From Scenedesmus sp. ARA3 (lineage: Eukaryota; Chlorophyta; Chlorophyceae; Sphaeropleales; Scenedesmaceae): DNA of 64,000 bases. The notes under the pieces are model-generated. The model saw only the letters and a program-made list of their open reading frames with translations. It was not told where the DNA came from and did no database searches. Below are positions 35,483 through 46,700 of the stretch, piece by piece. The translations under genes and the position numbers were made by a program. Each line of letters begins with the position of its first letter. Position 1 is the stretch's first letter. The stretch spans positions 186,001-250,000 of the forward strand of contig RWJK01001707.1 in NCBI GenBank assembly GCA_004335835.1. Direction: 5' to 3'.

Positions 35483-36156
35483 CCTGTAACACCTTGTGGG
35501 TGTCTACCTTCGTTCATCATGAACCACAGGTTTACACCCAACACCACATTGTGCAGCAGTGACAGGCTGCTGGACAGCAGCTGATGCGGCCCACGCAATG
35601 GACATACCTGTAGATGCAGAAAAGTGTGCAGGGCAGCGGGGTTGTTGGCTAGCCCTGGATGGGAAGCTGCGATCCCTGCGCATAGTCGTTACGTAGCTGA
35701 ACCGCCATGTAGAGCCCATGTGACCCCACGCAGCGCTCGCAAAGACATCACGATGTATAAAGACTTACAGATGTCTGGCATCTGCATCTCTCAGTAGTCT
35801 TGCACGTGCAACAGTAGTCTTGCTCGTGCACGAGTTTCTTGCCTGGCAGAGACAGTGCTGGTGCATGCACAGAGCGCTCTGCGCAGAGCATGCTAGCGTG
35901 AGCCGCCCCTTGCAGGTGGGCTGCTTTCTGCTCGTTGCTCGTTTGCTGCAGCAGCTGCTGCAGGCTCGAAGCCCTCAGGTTTTACTCCTGGCCGTACCAT
36001 TTATAAGGTATAAAGAGTTAGGGGGCGGTTTACTTGAGACTAAGACACTGAGTTAATATGAAGGGGGGTAAAGCGACAAGCAAGCTCGAATTGCATGTGC
36101 TCCAGGGGGGGTAAGCGGGAAGCAAAGTGGTCACTGCCAGTCAGCACACTGAACAG
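34057..36156. other. Region between hexose transporter and second gap
   Basis: Transporter 3' UTR and 2 kb with no recognisable gene. The only distinct structure is the ATG-rich microsatellite at 35435-35481. The sequence ends at the right edge of the doubtful contig. Confidence 0.45.
35435..35481. repeat. (TGA)n trinucleotide microsatellite
   Basis: About 16 uninterrupted TGA units. The flank shares GCTATGGCTT and a GTAAC(A/C)TGATGATG stretch with 19184-19220. Confidence 0.9.
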
Positions 36157-36206
36157 NNNNNNNNNNNNNNNNNNNNNNNNNNNNNNNNNNNNNNNNNNNN
36201 NNNNNN
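36157..36206. other. 50-N assembly gap
   Basis: Exactly 50 N. It separates the end of the 18.4-kb contig from the right part of a MITE. Confidence 1.
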
Positions 36207-36352
36207 ATGCAGTGTCAACCGTGTCATGGGCTAACCACAGCACACCACGTACTGGCGCGTATTTGGGCACGTATCAATACTCTCCAGGCAGCGTATTGCG
36301 TATCGCGTACCGCGTATCCAATACCATACGTATTGCGTATAGAGCAACCCTG
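36207..36352 (+). mobile_element. hAT-type MITE, right part, cut by an assembly gap
   Basis: Matches the last part of the complete element (26456-26601) and ends in the terminal repeat with one change (GCGTATAGAGCAACCCTG). It is followed by GTTTGCAC (36353-36360), the same octamer that precedes the left part at 17049. Its first 10 bases, ATGCAGTGTC, repeat the last 10 of the left part. The two parts are therefore one insertion. Confidence 0.92.
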
Positions 36353-36360
36353 GTTTGCAC

Positions 36361-37501
36361 AGCCAGCAGCAGCACATATGTGTGTGCACAGATGCGCTTG
36401 CATGTGCTGTCTGTAAGGCTGCAATGGGGCACCTAACACAGTGCAGGCAGAACAATGCACGGCTTAGTTCACACTGCATGATCAGCATTGTTGGCTTTCA
36501 GACGGCAACACCCGTTCCTCAGCTTGTGCTGTGAAAGTGCATGGCGCATTGCTTGCTTGCTGCAGCAGATCAAGTTCGCAGGGCGGCAGTTGGCTGCGTG
36601 CGGTGGGGCGTCTGTGTGCTTACTTGCGGCTGTGCACGGCTTGCGAATCTTCTTTGTCCTTCGCCTATGTTAGCAGCACTGTTGTACAAAATGCTATCTA
36701 CCTCTGACACCCGGCAGTGGCTGCTTTGCTGGTATCTGCCAGCTGTGGCAACACTATACTGCTGATTGCACTGTTTGGCGCCACATGCGTGCTTTTTTCA
36801 TGCTTGCCAGCGGCATGGAGACTTGTCGGAGAATTCAACCTTGTTCCCTGTGCAAGCAGCGGCTAGCTTGCCACATGTACTCTTTTGGTAGCCTATGGAT
36901 TAGGCTGCTGTTTTGCTGACAGCTTTTCAATGTAAGGGCAATGGCAAGTCCCCAGGTGGGTCGAGCAGCGGTTATGAGTTTAGCCCAGGCTTATTTTGTA
37001 ACCCCTTTCCTCTCACCCAAGAGTGCCGTGCAGGAACCTGCAAGCTGTGCTTTGCAGCTAAGGCGGCGCAGTAAGGAGTGATGGAAATCATGGAATGACA
37101 GCTGTCAGCGTGGACTGGCCTCTTTTCAATGGAGTTGCTCGTGCCTGGAGACTCCTGCAAGACTCCTGCCAGGGTTCTACACCCCAGCGCTGTAGCTGAC
37201 TCACCATGTCACTCACCCCACCGTGCCAAGGCCCTGCTTTGTGCTTATCAGTTGACAGCGATGTAGCTATGATAGAAACATCGCCCAACGCACCTGAACT
37301 CATGCGAGTGCCCGCTCAAGCCCTGCCAACTCAGCATTAAAAAGCAGCCGGTGCTGCAAGCAGCAGCTAGCGGTGTTTCTCCTGAGCCCGTGTGCATTGA
37401 TGTTTTGGTGCACTGAAATCATCACTGCTTGACCGTGGTGGGCATCGCCGAGATGGGGTTATGAGTTTCTCACCGCCCTGGTCTAGCAGCATTTCGGCAA
37501 C
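36361..37501. other. Intergenic region upstream of the carrier gene
   Basis: No coding exon or repeat recognised. Presumably it includes the promoter of the gene starting at 37502. Confidence 0.45.
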
Positions 37502-38393
37502 ATGGCACACGCGAATGATGCCCTAATCGAAGGTGTAGCAGGTGCTATAGGCGCTGTGATAGCTCTCACCTCTACCTACCCTTTGCTGACGGTGAGTCAG
37601 GCACCTGCAGCACCAGCACTGCTTAACAGCAGCAGCAGCGGGGCACAGCAGTGCATGCTGCAGCCGTGTGCTGTCTGCTGCAGACAGCACACGTCCAACT
37701 GCAACCACCGTCCCTTGCTGCCACCAATCGTTTCCTCCACAGGTTTCTACCCTGCGAGCGCTTGAGCATAAGGATGACGGCAGTGGGGAGAAGCAGTTGC
37801 AGGGCCGCCTGCGCCTGCTGCCAGGCCCCATACAGGATGTGATTGAGTTCACGCGCCAGCACTCCTGGAGGGCGCTGTTTGCAGGACTGCGGCCCGCAGT
37901 GGTGGCCACTGCCACCTCTCAGGGCGTGTACCATACTGTGTACTCTATGCTGCGGCAGATGGCAGTGGTGGGTAACAACAGCTGCCCGCCTGGCGCAAGC
38001 GCCTCAGATGCACAGTAACAACCATAGCAGCACGGCAGACTTGTTGTCCTTTGGCCATTTCTAGGTGGTAACGCAGCTGGTGCTGATCATTGGCAGCTAG
38101 CTGCGCTAGCTGTGCACTGATACACTGCTACCCATGCAAGCACGCGTAACACCCCGCGCATACGCATGCGTCCTTTCGTGCTGCTGCCACATGCAGGCTC
38201 ATCAGATGGCAGCCTTGCGGCAGCAAGCGCACGCGAAGCAGCAGCAGTACAGCCCGTCTGATGGCGGCAAGTCTGTGGGCATCAGCGTGGGTGCCTCCAT
38301 GCTGGTGGCGTCAGTGGCTGGCATGGTCAACGTGATGCTGACCAACCCCATCTGGTGAGGCGCAGCAGCAGCAGCAGCAGCAGCAGCGTTTTT

Positions 38394-38424
<31 letters not shown>

Positions 38425-40134
38425 TGCGGATGGCGGCAACGGTGCTACAAACAGCACCTGAAGTGGCTGCCGGCACAGCAGGGACAAACACCTGTTAGCT
38501 GGTCTCTGTCTGCAAGGCCTCCAGCGGTGTCCGGGGACAGCCAGTCGACCAGGGTGCTACAGCTGCAACACATGCCAGCCTGTGCACGTCGTGTGCTGTC
38601 AGACCTCCTTTGCTGTGCACTACTCTTGCCGTGCACCTCCTGCCGCAACTTGCAAAGAGCACAAACCATACCGCATGCTGCTGCACCACGCTGCACACTG
38701 GCTGGCATGCTGCCCTGCACATTCCATGTTTTTTTGTGCCTGCCGCTCTGCAGGGTGATAATCACGCAGATGCGTGTTCTGGCTTGCTGCCCTGCAAACA
38801 CCGCATGTGCTGTGCCTGCCGTGCTGCACCACACTGCAGGGTGGTCATCACGCAGATGCAGGCGCTGTCGCGGCAGCGCCCCGGCATGTCCACCCTATCC
38901 GTGGTGCGCCAGATGTACGCAGACCAAGGCCTGGGAGGCTTCTTCAAAGGCCTAGCTCCCTCCATGATTATGGTCATTAACCCCACCATACAGTACATTC
39001 TGTATGAGTCGCTTGTTGCTCGGGCGCTGGAGTGGCAGCGCAGCAGGAGGGCAGCACATGCAGCGCCGCGGCATGCCGCGGGACCTGCTGCCGCAGCAAC
39101 AGCAGCAGCAGCAGCGGTGCAGAGGCATGCCGGGGGTGCCGCTGCTGGAGGGAAGGCTGGCGGCATGGCGCTGGGTGCGCTGGATATCTTTGTGCTGAGT
39201 GCGCTTGCGAAGATCGGCGCGACGCTGGTGACGTATCCGCTGCTGGTGGTGAAGAACCGGCTGCAGGTAGGTGGATTGGCTGCGCTGTATTCTTGTGCAT
39301 GTGTTGATGACACGTGCTGCATCAGCAGGAGTAGCAGCAGCCATGCAACAGCTGCCAAACCGATGGGCTGGGGTAGGGCTGAGATGGCTGCAGAGGAGAG
39401 ACGCTCTGCTTGACATGGCTTGTGGAGGGTGCAAGCAGCTTCTTGCAGGGAGTTGTCTTGCAGTATTTGCAGAGCCTGCTTGTTGCATCAACCGACCCCA
39501 GCATCTACACGCAATGCTGCACTTGCTGCTCAGTGTGCGTTGTGTTTTTGTCATGTCTTTGTTTGCTTGTGTGTGCTGCTGCAGTCCATCAACCGCCACA
39601 CGCGCGAAGACATGAAGTACACCGGCGTGCTGGATGCAGTCAAGCGCATGCTGGCAGACGAGGTGAGTCAGCAGCAGCAGCTGGTGCAGCCATGCGATGT
39701 TAAGAGCTAGTCAACGAATATTATAACAGACACGTCTGTCAACAGCGTGGTTGCATTCGCCCAGCAGGCAAATGTCGCATGGCAAAATGTGCCATATCAC
39801 AATGGACGCCCGTGCGTGCGCAAGCTTTGGGGGTTGTGTCTGTGGGCCTGCCTGCAGGGCCTTGGCGGCTACTGTGCATGCGTGGCGTAGCATGTGGTGC
39901 ATGTTACAGTCGCTGGCACGCCCTCAATCGTGCACCTTCTCAAGATCCGGTTGGTGTGTTGTTGTCCTGCAGGGCCTGGGCGGCTTCTACAAGGGCATGC
40001 GCGTGAAGCTGCTGCAGACGGTGCTGGCTGCCGCGCTGCTGATGATGCTCAAGGAGGAGCTCTTCACAGCCACGCGGCAGCTGCTGAACATGACAGCCCC
40101 TGCAGGCAGCCGCAGGCGCATACAGCGGCGGTGA
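37502..40134 (+). CDS. Mitochondrial-carrier-family protein, peroxisomal NAD/adenine-nucleotide type
   Basis: SLC25-type carrier of three repeats of two helices. Six exons: 37502-37591, 37743-37967, 38197-38354, 38840-39266, 39585-39662, 39973-40134; 379 aa. Repeat 1 begins ALIEGVAGAIGAVIALTSTYPLLT, with YPLLT in place of the canonical Px[DE]xx[KR]. Repeat 2 has VNVMLTNPIWVVITQMQ and repeat 3 has ALAKIGATLVTYPLLVVKNRLQ. NPIWVV and YPLL variants are typical of the peroxisomal PMP34/PNC/PXN branch, which moves ATP, NAD or CoA, rather than inner mitochondrial membrane carriers. GLGGFFKGLAP and GLGGFYKGMRVKLLQ are the usual matrix-loop sequences. An Ala/His-rich insert (about 39050-39150) lengthens the loop before repeat 3. 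Substrate and organelle are inference. Confidence 0.88.
38754..38783 (+). repeat. Exon echo: copy of carrier exon 4 start within an 86-bp tandem duplication
   Basis: After CTCTGCAG the segment reads GGTGATAATCACGCAGATGC against GGTGGTCATCACGCAGATGC in exon 4. Upstream intron sequence is duplicated too: GCATGCTGCCCTGCA near 38706 and GCTTGCTGCCCTGCA near 38782. A unit of about 86 bp spanning intron tail and exon start was therefore copied in tandem. Confidence 0.88.
39858..39892 (+). repeat. Exon echo: copy of carrier exon 6 start
   Basis: After CCTGCAG, GGCCTTGGCGGCTACT and GCATGCGTG match exon 6 GGCCTGGGCGGCTTCT and GCATGCGCGTG, with a short deletion between. It lies 115 bp upstream of the true exon. 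Confidence 0.78.
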
Positions 40135-41352
40135 CTGCAGCGGTAGCTGGCCGTGGATGCTGCTGGCCGCTGGCGGATAGTGCGCTGCCAGACGCCATGT
40201 TTTATACATGTGTGCTACACAGAGGGTGCTGCTGGTAGAAGGTGGCAAGATTTTCAGCAGCAACAGAGCACCAAGCGTTGGTCTGCTTGGCACAGGCGAA
40301 GCGTTTTGAGTTTCGTTACATATGTCCAACTCCTCTGAACGATGCTGTAATGGGACTTGTGCCTGCTATGCACCTGGCACAGCATGGCATGTTTGTTTTG
40401 TTGGATTGAAGGTCATACCATGTTAACCTTGTTGCGTGTCTCATATCACGGGCAGCTGTTGTGGATGGCGACAGCGAGTGCTGAGGGGTGGGACCATATG
40501 TTAATGTTGTGAGGTGGCTGGTGCCTGCTGGGCAGCTGGACAGGCTCCAACAGCTTGGCACAGGCTGTGCAGCAACATGCTGATCACAACAGCTGTCCGT
40601 GCGACCTGGAGCCAATTGCAAGGACCTCAGGCTCAGCCCCAGGCTGGCATGGCGTGGGCTGTGATGTGCACCGTGTGTAAATTTACGATCAAAGGGTGTG
40701 ATATATGATGTCACTTATCGTGTTGTCTGCTGTTCGTGTACTTGTTGGGTAACTCACAGCCGTGGATGCTGCTGGTGCTCCGCCTTTCAGTGACTGGGCC
40801 AGATCACACTGCCACTGAGCGGCTCAGCCTTGATTGGAGTAGCATGTGGGGCTGGCCAGACTAGTCAGCTGTGGCGCAGGCTGGTCAACTGGAAAGATAC
40901 ATTTTATAGGTGATACCTAGCTTGGTCTGCGAGCGCAGTTGTGCAGGTGCCAGTCCGCGCACAAGTGGCAGCCTGTACTCTTTTTGTAACCGTGAGCCAA
41001 AGGAGAGTTGTGCAGCGATCGGGACTGGTACTAGCAAGTCCCATGCAACTATCAAGCGATTGAAACATTAGAATCGCCTCGACACGGCAGCTTTGCTGAA
41101 GAAGAAGGGGGGGCATGACATGTCACTTTTTGAATGCAAAAATGTGGAACTTGCTACCCCCGCTGAAGATTTGGCTGTGACTCAGGCGTTGCAGCTTTAA
41201 GTTCTTGTTATTGCTCATATTGATCGATCCGAAAGTCATGGAGTGGAGCACAAAATGTTGAGGCACGGCAGAACGTTCGCCTACAAAGCTTTGCCCGCCT
41301 GCTATTACTAAAATCAAAACAGATATGAGAAAGTATTTGTAGCTGGACTGTC
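40135..41352. other. Intergenic region, carrier to ASPM
   Basis: Carrier 3' UTR and ASPM upstream region; no gene or repeat recognised. Confidence 0.45.
40676..40680 (+). terminator. Putative TGTAA polyadenylation signal of the carrier gene
   Basis: TGTAA about 540 nt after the carrier stop; rather distant, so tentative. Confidence 0.35.
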
Positions 41353-43691
41353 ATGTCTCTGGATGCTGACAGCGGGAGCCAGTGGCAGCAAGCCAAGGCT
41401 GGCGAGCCCATAAGCGATGTGACGCAGGATGAGACCATCGTAAATGCAGTGTTACAGCTACAGTTGTTTTGTCAGGTACATGCAGCAGAGGCACGACGCT
41501 GCAGGGATCATGGACACTTGTAAGCAGCAAACAGGTGCTTACAAAAAGCTGTTTGCTTCATCTGCAGCACCCCACACTTGATTTTGGCACAGTCGCCGTG
41601 GGATCTCGCAAGACATTGTACTTGAAGGCCGTGAACAGCACGCTGCTCAACCAGGTGGGTTACATGCAACACAGCGTGACAAGACACAGTACTGTGATAC
41701 GACAAAGCCGCCTGGCTGGTCTACAGCTGCATATGCAGCTACGCCGCTACCTGAGCTCACTGTTGCAACGCTTGCTGGTGAAGGACTGGGCATGCTGCGG
41801 CGACACATGTACATCAAGCGCATAGCAGTGCCATGACAGCAGTGTTTGCAGGCATGTCGCACACCAATATTAGACAATCATCAGGCAACTTACTGGCCAC
41901 ACTGCTGCTGTTGTGCATGGCTCCATGTGTGGCTCGCTACAGCACCTGGCTGCTGAGAAAGTACCAGTGCAAGATGGTTTCACGCTGTCAGAAGACCCCG
42001 CACTGCCAGGCGCTGCCAGCCTCAACTGGAGCTCATCAGTCATACCCCACAGCAGCGTGGTGCTGCCAGTCAGCTGGCAGCCAAGCGCAGCAGGCGCAGT
42101 GTCAAAGCTGCTCATCTTCAAGCTGGATGGCAAGCACCGCCTGCAGGTCAAGGTGCTGGGCAAAGCCACTGTGCAGTACAACCAGCCCAAGCGCAGCGCT
42201 GCTGACCAGCACATGCGCAGCTCAACACGCATGCCAGCCAGCAGCAGCGAGGCTCCTGCAGGAATGGGTCCACCCCGCAAAGCCGCTGCCAGTGCAGCTG
42301 CTGCGAGGCCAGCAGTAGGCACAGCAGGCAGCGGCCGGCTGCAGCTGAGCAGCAGCAGCAGGCCTCCTTCGGCAACTGCTGCTGGCACTGCAGCTCGGCC
42401 TCCTGCAAGCAGCAGCAGCGCAGCAGGCGCTGCAGCAGGTGACCAGGGCAAGTTCAAAGTGCCCCCTAAGCGCACAAGCTTAGCAGCATCCTCGCAGCTG
42501 CGGCTCAAGGCGCCAGGCGCTGCTGCAGCAGCAGGTGCAGCAGCAGCAGCAGCAGGGACCAGGCCCTCTGCAGCAGGCAAGCTGGGTGGCCCTGCACCAC
42601 TCACAGCAGCAGCACGGCAAGAGGCCCGCAGGATGGCTAGCAGCAGCACAGGTGCAGCAGCCGGCGGCATGTTCTCTCCCGCATCTCCTGCAGGCGGCAG
42701 CAGGCTTATTGCGGCAGATGTGGGCAGCCCTGCAGACGACACACGGTCTGTGGGGCGTGGGGGTGCTGCTGGTAGGCAGTCTCTGGCAAAGGGACCTATC
42801 AACAGGTAAGTTATGAGGGCAGCCAGGCAGAGACGGAATGCTTTGGTTTGGACGCGTTGTTGGGAATCGATGTCACCTGCGCACTGGCAATGAGCAGCAG
42901 CTTATGCTGCATGCTGAGGTGGGCCGCCACAGGTGCTTGTCATTGTGCTTACCGTGTCGGTTTAAGCTGAAGCCTTTGTGGCATGGGTACAAAGCCTGAC
43001 GTGCATGCGGTGTTGCCCCTGCAGGAGTGGCAGGCCAGCAAGCGCTAGTGCAGCATCAGTGGCCAAGGTGCCCAGCACTGCCAGGAAGACGTTCAAGTTC
43101 TATCATACAGAGTAAGTCTGCTGTACCCTGCAACCCTGCGATAGTTTTCATGTAGTAGCAGCAGAGCCCCATGGCAGCGGGCCATCTGCTGGCTAACCCC
43201 GTGTTTGCATTGTGAGCATGCACCAATGTGTGACAGCAGCAGCATGTGGCTCTCAATCTTTTGTCAGTCCGGATTAGTGATTGCTAAGCTGCATGTCATA
43301 TGGCTCTCAGCACACCCGCAATTGTGAATGCTGCTAACTACCCTGTCTGTGTTGCTGCATAACTGTGCAGGCTGTGGATGAACAAGCAGGACCGGGCCTT
43401 CACAGGCTGGCTCAACCACCTGCTGCTGCCCTTCACGCCAGAGTACCTGAGGGCAGCCTCTGAGGGTGACACGTCAGCAGCGCTGTCAGACCTGCGCCTG
43501 GCAGCACGCGTCAAGGGGGCAATGCTGGCATGCTACAGGTGTGGCTGCTGGCTGGGCCATGGCTGCCTGCTGGCTTGCTTGCAAATAAGCATACAGGCAT
43601 GCCCACATGCATGCCCACTTGCGCGCAGTGGGTCAGTGCATGCATAGCCTGCCGTGAGGAGTCACGTCAGCCAAGTGCGCGGTGCCAGATG

Positions 43692-43727
<36 letters not shown>

Positions 43728-46700
43728 AGGAACGACCAGGAAGTGCACGACACCATGGTCAAGGTGGAGAACTGCATCGATGCGGGCAAGCTGCGCATGA
43801 AGCCAGAGGTGAGATTCCCTTTGCCAATGGGTCCTCTGGCAGCAGCAGCAGCAGCAGGTGTGTGTCACATGCAGCCGTACCATAGATGCGTCAGGTTGAC
43901 ACAGCAGGTTGCCGTGTGTGGCGCCTGTCGCACATGAAAATTTTGACCCAGCAGTTCTTTGGGCCGTGAAGCATGCCCAGCTGCTCGGCTGCCACTCAAC
44001 ACATGTTGGCTGCGGCGCTCCAATGTACTGTTCTATCCTGCAGGTGGTCATGTTTGAGGACCTGGTGCAGCGGCGCCAGGCGCTGGACGTGCTCATGAGC
44101 TACAACCCCTTCTGGCTGCACATCGCGGTGGAGGTGGTGGCGCAGAAGGCGTTCAAGCCCGAGGGTGAGCCGCAGCGGCCTGCAGCAGCAGCAGTAGCAG
44201 GGGGTGTTGGTGAAAGGCTGTCTGGCCACCTTCGCTGTTGCGGTTTGCTTGCTTTGCCTGCCGATGGCCGCAGCAGCAGCCTCACCCACAGCTGATGCGC
44301 CCCAAATAAATAAACTCGCGCCTTTCGCACTGCTGCACTGTGCTCTGCAGTGGCCCCGGCCGCGCCAGCCACACCCGGCACGCCAGCAGCCGCAGGCATG
44401 CGCAGGCAGCCCGGCTTCAACGAGGCCATGCGTGCCTTCCTGCTGCGTGACGTGCTGAGTGACCCTGAGCTGGCTGCTGAGATGGATGCAGGCAAGGGCG
44501 CTGCACACTTCAACATGCAGCAGTACCAGGTGAGGCTGTGGGTTTGCATCAATCGAGCCCTGATGGTGGCAGGCGAACCACTACGATAAGGCAGACAAGC
44601 AGCAGGAGTGCTTCGCGTGGGGTGTGCTTACGTCATCGCCTGCAATGTCTGACAACAGCAGCATCAATTGCAAATGATGAACTCGTCAGGGAGAGCTTGT
44701 CACCTCTGCTGGGCATTTCATCTTTGCTGCTGTCGTTGCTGGCGCTGACCACTGCTGCTGCTGCCCCCCGCAGGCTGAGCTGGGCTCGCTGATGCTGAAG
44801 CGCTTCCTGCTGCTGGTGCTGCTGCTGGACCGCGCAGCCACGGTGCTGTCGGGCCCGCTGCGCACGCCGCTGCTGTTCCGGCTCAACTGCAGCATCAAGA
44901 GCTCCAAGGAGGTGCGGCAAACTCAGCAGTGGTGTGTGGCTTTTGCATAAGCAGTGCACAGCCGCGGAGTTTCCGTGCAACTGTGCTTTTCAGTGAAGGG
45001 GCATTTGCGCTTGCACACTGCAGCTGCTAGCTGCCGGTGCACATAACGTTGCTGGATTCTTCTGAAGTGAATAATGATCTCATGTTTGCTCTGCTTGTGG
45101 CTCACCGTGTGTGCTGCTTGCATATGTCTTTTTGCCTTGTCGTGCCTGCAGGTGGTCATGCAGTTCCTGCATGGAAGGCTGGTCGGTGAGGGCAACGTCG
45201 GCCGCCACTTGGAGCTGCTGGGATACAAGCTGTCCCACAGCCAGAGCCCACTCATGGAGTTCCCCTTTGCCATCAGCAACCTGGCGGTGGACTTGCGGGA
45301 TGGCCTGCGGCTGATCAAGGTGGCAGAGGTGCTTACAGGTGCGTGCTGCAAGTGTTATGGTACCAGCCTCACCTGGAAAACAAAAGCCCTGTTATTTTCT
45401 TGCTTGTGGCAGCTTTGACTGCAAGCACTTGCGATGCGCATCCTTGCGCTTGTGGCAACTGCATTCACTTGGTTATTGCTGGTCACGTAGCAGCCCCCTC
45501 ATGCGTCACAGCAGCAAGTGCCTGATTCTCTGCCTGTGCTGCTGTGCTGCAACGTACATGTCATGCACCTGGTTCAGGTGCCGATGACCTGCTGGCCCAG
45601 TCGCGCTTCCCCTCGGAGCGCCGGCCCATGCAGCTGCACAACACCAGCGTCGCGCTGGCAGCGCTGGCAGCAGCAGGCGTGCCGCTGCATGCGCTGCCCA
45701 CCAGCAGCGGCCTAGTCAACCTGAAGCCAGAAGACATCGTGGATGGTGACAGGGAGCGCACACTGGCGTTGCTCTGGGCCGCATCACGCACACTACAGCT
45801 CGGCTCGCTGCTGCGGGTTACTACACTGCGAGCAGAAGTGCAGCGGGTGCTGGCGCACGTGCGGCAGAGCGGCACGCGACCGCTGGTGCCTGCTGCTGCA
45901 GCAGGCGGCAGGCGCAGCGGCGGGCGTGGCGGCGGGCTGCTGCAGGCGCCGCTTGGGGTGTACATGAATGATGAGCTGCTGGCGACGCTGATGGACTGGG
46001 TGCAGGCCGTGTGCAGGGCGTATGACGTCAGTGTGGCAAACTTCACTAACTGCTTCGGAGACGGCGTGGTGCTGTGCCTGCTGGTGAGTGCTGCTCCTGT
46101 ATTCATAGCTTAAGGTTCGTGCATTGCTCTGCTTGCGTGGCAGGCGTTGTGCATACATATCGAAACTGTTTTGCGTGCGTTGAAACCCAGCAGCCAGCAG
46201 TACACCAGGCCGTGTTACCAGTGGCGATGTACTCCTCGCAACAGATGCGCATCACGCGCTGGTGTTGTTCTCTGGCCTTCTGCAGGTGCACTACTACCTG
46301 CCCAATGCCATTGATATCGGCCAGATCTATGTCACCAAGCAGTGCAAGGAGGCAGCAGCTGGGCCCAGCCACAGGTGACGATGGCGCTGACAAGTGACAC
46401 TGTTTGCCCTTTTTGCTGTGCATGGGTAACATCAGGTTGCATCAGTGCGGCACGTAACCAGCAACAGCGCTGCAGGCGGCACGGATGGTGTGAGTTTTGA
46501 ACCTGCTTGCTTGCAAACCATGCCCTTGTTTGCAATGCTCACCATCTGACCTGTTGCTGTCTGCAGGCTTACCAACGACCTCGGGCCTGACTCAGACGAC
46601 CAGTCGCTGCTGGATGGCGCTGCATCCATCGCCACTGCCAGCCAGCAGGGCTGTGGGCAGCAGCAGCAGCAGTTTGGGGCGGCGTCGGGGCCGCCCCCGT

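Noticed and set aside
41870..42802. Minus-strand open frame of 310 codons
   Set aside because: Antisense of the Ala/Ser-rich ASPM exon 3, which is supported by phase and by ASH-domain continuity.
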